Shown here one piece after another: positions 13,693-16,003 of a stretch of 16,003 nucleotides of DNA (position 1 is the stretch's first letter; each line of letters begins with the position of its first letter). The stretch is from an uncultured Collinsella sp. GTDB taxonomy: Bacteria; Actinomycetota; Coriobacteriia; Coriobacteriales; Coriobacteriaceae. The stretch covers positions 1 to 16,003 of the forward strand of contig CABUUD010000034.1 in the NCBI GenBank assembly GCA_902494585.1, in the 5' to 3' direction. The notes under the pieces are model-generated. The model did not search any database, was not told the origin of the DNA, and saw only the letters and a list, made by a program, of their open reading frames with translations. The position numbers and the translations under genes were made by a program.

Positions 13693-15072
13693 TTAGAGCG
13701 TGATGATGTCCGAGATATTGAGGGCCTGAGCGTCGACGGCATCGTGCGTGGCAAGCAACAGCATGCGACCGTCGAGCAAGTCGAGCACGACTTCGGCGCA
13801 TGCGTCGCGCGCAGCGGTATCTAGTCCGGTAAAGGGCTCGTCCAGAATCACCGCGTCGCCTGGGCACAGCAGGGCTCGGGCAATCTCGACGCGACGGCGC
13901 TGCCCGCCCGAGAGCTCGGCCACACGAGCATGTACATCGACCCCCGGCACCAGCAGGCGCAACAGGGCTGCGGCACTCGAGGCGTCCACGCGCGCGTCGG
14001 CGCACACTAGCACGTTATCCAGGGCAGAAGCGTCCTCGGCCAGGCGCACATCCTGAAACACCATGGAGCACGGCACGCACTCCCCCGCCGCCAGCGCAAG
14101 CAACGTCGACTTGCCCACACCTGAGGCGCCCATCACGCAGGTACGCCCACCGGCGGGCACGCGAAGTGCCAGTCCGTCGAGCGCCGGCGCCCAAGGCGCA
14201 CGATCGCCCACGGCGAGCACAAGCACCGCTGCAGCTCCGCCGCCAGCAGAGCCGCCCTCACGCCCGCGGCCACTGCGCCCATGTGCCCGCACGGCAACAC
14301 GCCATGCCACGGAACCCGAAGCCCGCAGCAGCCACACCAGCACGCGCTCGCATGCCCACGATGCCGCCACGACCAACACGGTCCACGCCAGCAGGTCAGC
14401 CGTCTCAATGAGCAGCTTCGCCTGATAGATGCGCTCGCCCACGGTACCAGCCGCCATGCCAATCAACTCCGCCGCCACGCCGGCCTTCCAGCTCATGCCG
14501 ATCACGGCACGCGCACACGAAAGCGCAAACGGCAGGACCTCGCGCCAGGTATGGGCGCAAAACAGTCGCCAGCCCCGCACGCCATGCAGGCGGAACATCT
14601 GCTCCAGCGGCTGATCAACCTGAGCCAGCCCCTCGGCCAGCGAAAAATACACGCCCGGCAGCGCCATCAAAAAGACAGCGGCGATGCTCACGCGCGCCGA
14701 TCCCAGCCAGATAAGCAACAGGACCACCACGCAGGCAACCGGCGTCGCCTTAACAAACGAAAGTGCCGGCGCCACCAGGCGGGCAAACGTCCGCGACCGT
14801 GATGAAATCCCGGCGAGTACGCCACCAAACACCGCGGCAAGCGCCAGTCCGCCCAAGATTCGTGCGCCTGAGCCCACCAGAATCGCCCACGTGTTGACAT
14901 CGCACACCAGCCGCAGCAACGCCACCACAACAGCGCCCGGCCCCGGCAAAATCAGCGGCTGTGCCACCAGCGCCGCCGCGAAAGCCCACACGGCAAGCCA
15001 AAAGGCGGCAACGGCACCTGCTGCCGCCACCGCCTTCATACGCTTTGTCATGTGTCGAGCAAACGCACACAC
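13693..15072 (-). CDS. ABC importer, permease and ATPase fused in one chain (SsuC-SsuB / TauC-TauB / ThiX-ThiZ type)
   Basis: This encodes a 459-residue protein. Residues 15-250 form a SsuC/NrtB-like permease with about six helices. Its coupling region is CAHTWREVLPFALSCARAVI followed by GMSWKAGVAAELIG (about 172-205). After a Gly/Arg/Ala-rich linker (about 263-282), residues 285-459 form an ATPase. Walker A is GASGVGKST (315-323), the Q-loop is Q340, the signature is LSGGQRRR (387-394), Walker B is VILDEP (408-413) and the H-loop is H443. All catalytic residues are present, but the ATPase is short for the family. Permease and ATPase are normally separate genes here. The GTG start at 15072 lies three bases past the upstream stop, with GGAG overlapping it, so the two genes are translationally coupled. 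The substrate is unknown; sulfonates, nitrate and thiamine precursors are known for the family. Confidence 0.9.
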   Translation of the reverse strand: MCAFARHMTKRMKAVAAAGAVAAFWLAVWAFAAALVAQPLILPGPGAVVVALLRLVCDVNTWAILVGSGARILGGLALAAVFGGVLAGISSRSRTFARLVAPALSFVKATPVACVVVLLLIWLGSARVSIAAVFLMALPGVYFSLAEGLAQVDQPLEQMFRLHGVRGWRLFCAHTWREVLPFALSCARAVIGMSWKAGVAAELIGMAAGTVGERIYQAKLLIETADLLAWTVLVVAASWACERVLVWLLRASGSVAWRVAVRAHGRSGRGREGGSAGGGAAAVLVLAVGDRAPWAPALDGLALRVPAGGRTCVMGASGVGKSTLLALAAGECVPCSMVFQDVRLAEDASALDNVLVCADARVDASSAAALLRLLVPGVDVHARVAELSGGQRRRVEIARALLCPGDAVILDEPFTGLDTAARDACAEVVLDLLDGRMLLLATHDAVDAQALNISDIITL

Positions 15073-15075
15073 GGG

Positions 15076-16003
15076 CTACTCCATGTAGTAGAAATCATCG
15101 GCCGGGAGCTTGCCGCCCACGGCGCTCGCGTCCGCATCGGCCAGCACCTGCAGGTACCCACCGAGTGCCGCCTTCATATCCTTCCCCATCTGGCACACGA
15201 GCATGCACCCGGGAATCGCCTTTTCGGCAATCGCGGCGTTATCCACGATACCCGCATCGACCACGGACTGAGCCCAGTCCGCCGGCGCCGCGTTGACGGC
15301 CTTCACGCTCGCCGCATGGCAGCTCAGGAATTCCGCCACGGCCTCGGGATGTTCCTCGGCAAACGCGCGGCGCACCACGGTCACACCCGTCAGCAGGCGC
15401 GAGCCCGTGTCTCCTGCCAGCTCATCCCACACATCGGTCAGACTTACCGGTGCCGACAGCTTGCCCTCGCTCTTGGCGATGGCAGCGGTCTTGAACGGCT
15501 CGGGCAGCACGCCCACGGCGGACGGGTCGGCAAGCAGGGCCGACAGCACCTCGGTGGGCTCGCTCTTAAACTCAAGCGCCACCTGGCCGGTCAGGCCCGC
15601 GCGCTCCAGCAGGTAGCTCATGACGTACTCCGGCGTGGTGCCCTTGCCCGTCATGTAGACGGTGCGACCCGCCAGGTCGCCAAACGAGGTCACGTCCGCG
15701 TCGCCCGTCACCACGTTCAGCACGCCCAGCGTGTTGATGTCGATGACCTGTACCGCGCCCTCGGTCTTGTTGTAAAGCACGCTCGCCACGTTGGCGGGCA
15801 CCAGGGCAATGTCGATATCGCCCTGAATAACCTTGGGCACGATCTCGTCGGCGGCGGCGCTAATCGCAAAGTCAAACTCATTGTCCGTCTCGCCGTTTGC
15901 GACCTGGTCCATAAACTGCACCAGACCGATCGACGTCGGGCCCTTGAGCGACGCGACGTGCACCTCAACCGGCTCGGCAGCGGCGCCGGCGCCGTCCGTG
16001 GCA
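15076..16003 (-). CDS. ABC transporter substrate-binding protein, N-terminus beyond the window
   Basis: About 308 residues are visible, running off the right edge without a start. The first visible part is an Ala/Gly/Glu linker (TDGAGAAAEPVEV), typical of the stretch after a lipoprotein cysteine. The body follows the SsuA/NrtA/THI5-like pattern: a strand and loop VASLKGPTSIGLVQFMDQ, then DEIVPKVIQGDIDIALVPAN, where small-molecule binders of this class test for substrate. Later come DLAGRTVYMTGKGTTPEYVM and LLADPSAVGVLPEPF. The protein would sit outside the membrane and deliver its ligand to the fused permease encoded three bases downstream. The ligand cannot be read from sequence. The family call is firm; the exact class is less so. 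Confidence 0.88.
   Translation of the reverse strand, partial: ATDGAGAAAEPVEVHVASLKGPTSIGLVQFMDQVANGETDNEFDFAISAAADEIVPKVIQGDIDIALVPANVASVLYNKTEGAVQVIDINTLGVLNVVTGDADVTSFGDLAGRTVYMTGKGTTPEYVMSYLLERAGLTGQVALEFKSEPTEVLSALLADPSAVGVLPEPFKTAAIAKSEGKLSAPVSLTDVWDELAGDTGSRLLTGVTVVRRAFAEEHPEAVAEFLSCHAASVKAVNAAPADWAQSVVDAGIVDNAAIAEKAIPGCMLVCQMGKDMKAALGGYLQVLADADASAVGGKLPADDFYYME

Overview
The window is a GC-rich stretch of bacterial chromosome with short intergenic gaps and genes on both strands. It carries no rRNA, tRNA, CRISPR array or transposase gene that I can recognise. The gene families fit a gut actinobacterium of the class Coriobacteriia, such as Collinsella. They include a YerC/TrpR-like protein, an Rrf2 regulator beside cysK and mnmA, a FucO-type alcohol dehydrogenase, an M42 peptidase, a YgiQ radical SAM protein and a CPBP protease. 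This placement is inferred from gene content and codon style, not from a search.

Layout, left to right. Positions 1-640 hold the start of a leftward gene that may encode an AddB-like nuclease, then a pair of inverted 31-bp repeats and the terminator of a yerC-like gene (640-939, minus). A small four-helix membrane protein of the PF04020 family follows (1263-1628, plus). Positions 1766-4667 form a sulfur block: an Rrf2/IscR-type regulator (minus) diverges from cysK (plus), and mnmA follows cysK. The regulator has a cysteine cluster that could hold Fe-S. It probably controls cysK from the shared 253-bp gap. Cysteine synthesis and tRNA 2-thiouridine formation therefore sit side by side.

Positions 4665-6271 hold a single gene joining an excisionase-like helix-turn-helix to a HipA/CtkA-type kinase. 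It is bracketed by two 59-bp palindromes and by a short direct repeat that begins exactly at the stop codons of mnmA and of the kinase gene. Next come an M42 aminopeptidase and fucO (both minus), separated by a nested palindrome of about 128 bp. A DUF1275/YoaK membrane protein (minus) then diverges from ygiQ (plus). Between ygiQ and the convergent CPBP protease gene lies an array of three palindromes with a 40-bp period.

The right end holds a solitary RelB/DinJ-like antitoxin with no visible toxin partner, bracketed by two near-identical copies of the same 31-bp repeat seen at the left end. It ends with a leftward ABC importer operon: a substrate-binding lipoprotein (cut by the window edge) and a protein that fuses the permease and the ATPase in one chain.

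The most notable theme is that both toxin-antitoxin-like genes, the kinase and the orphan antitoxin, are bracketed by pairs of short dispersed repeats, each from a different repeat family. This suggests that such genes move or persist as repeat-bounded cassettes without their own transposase.
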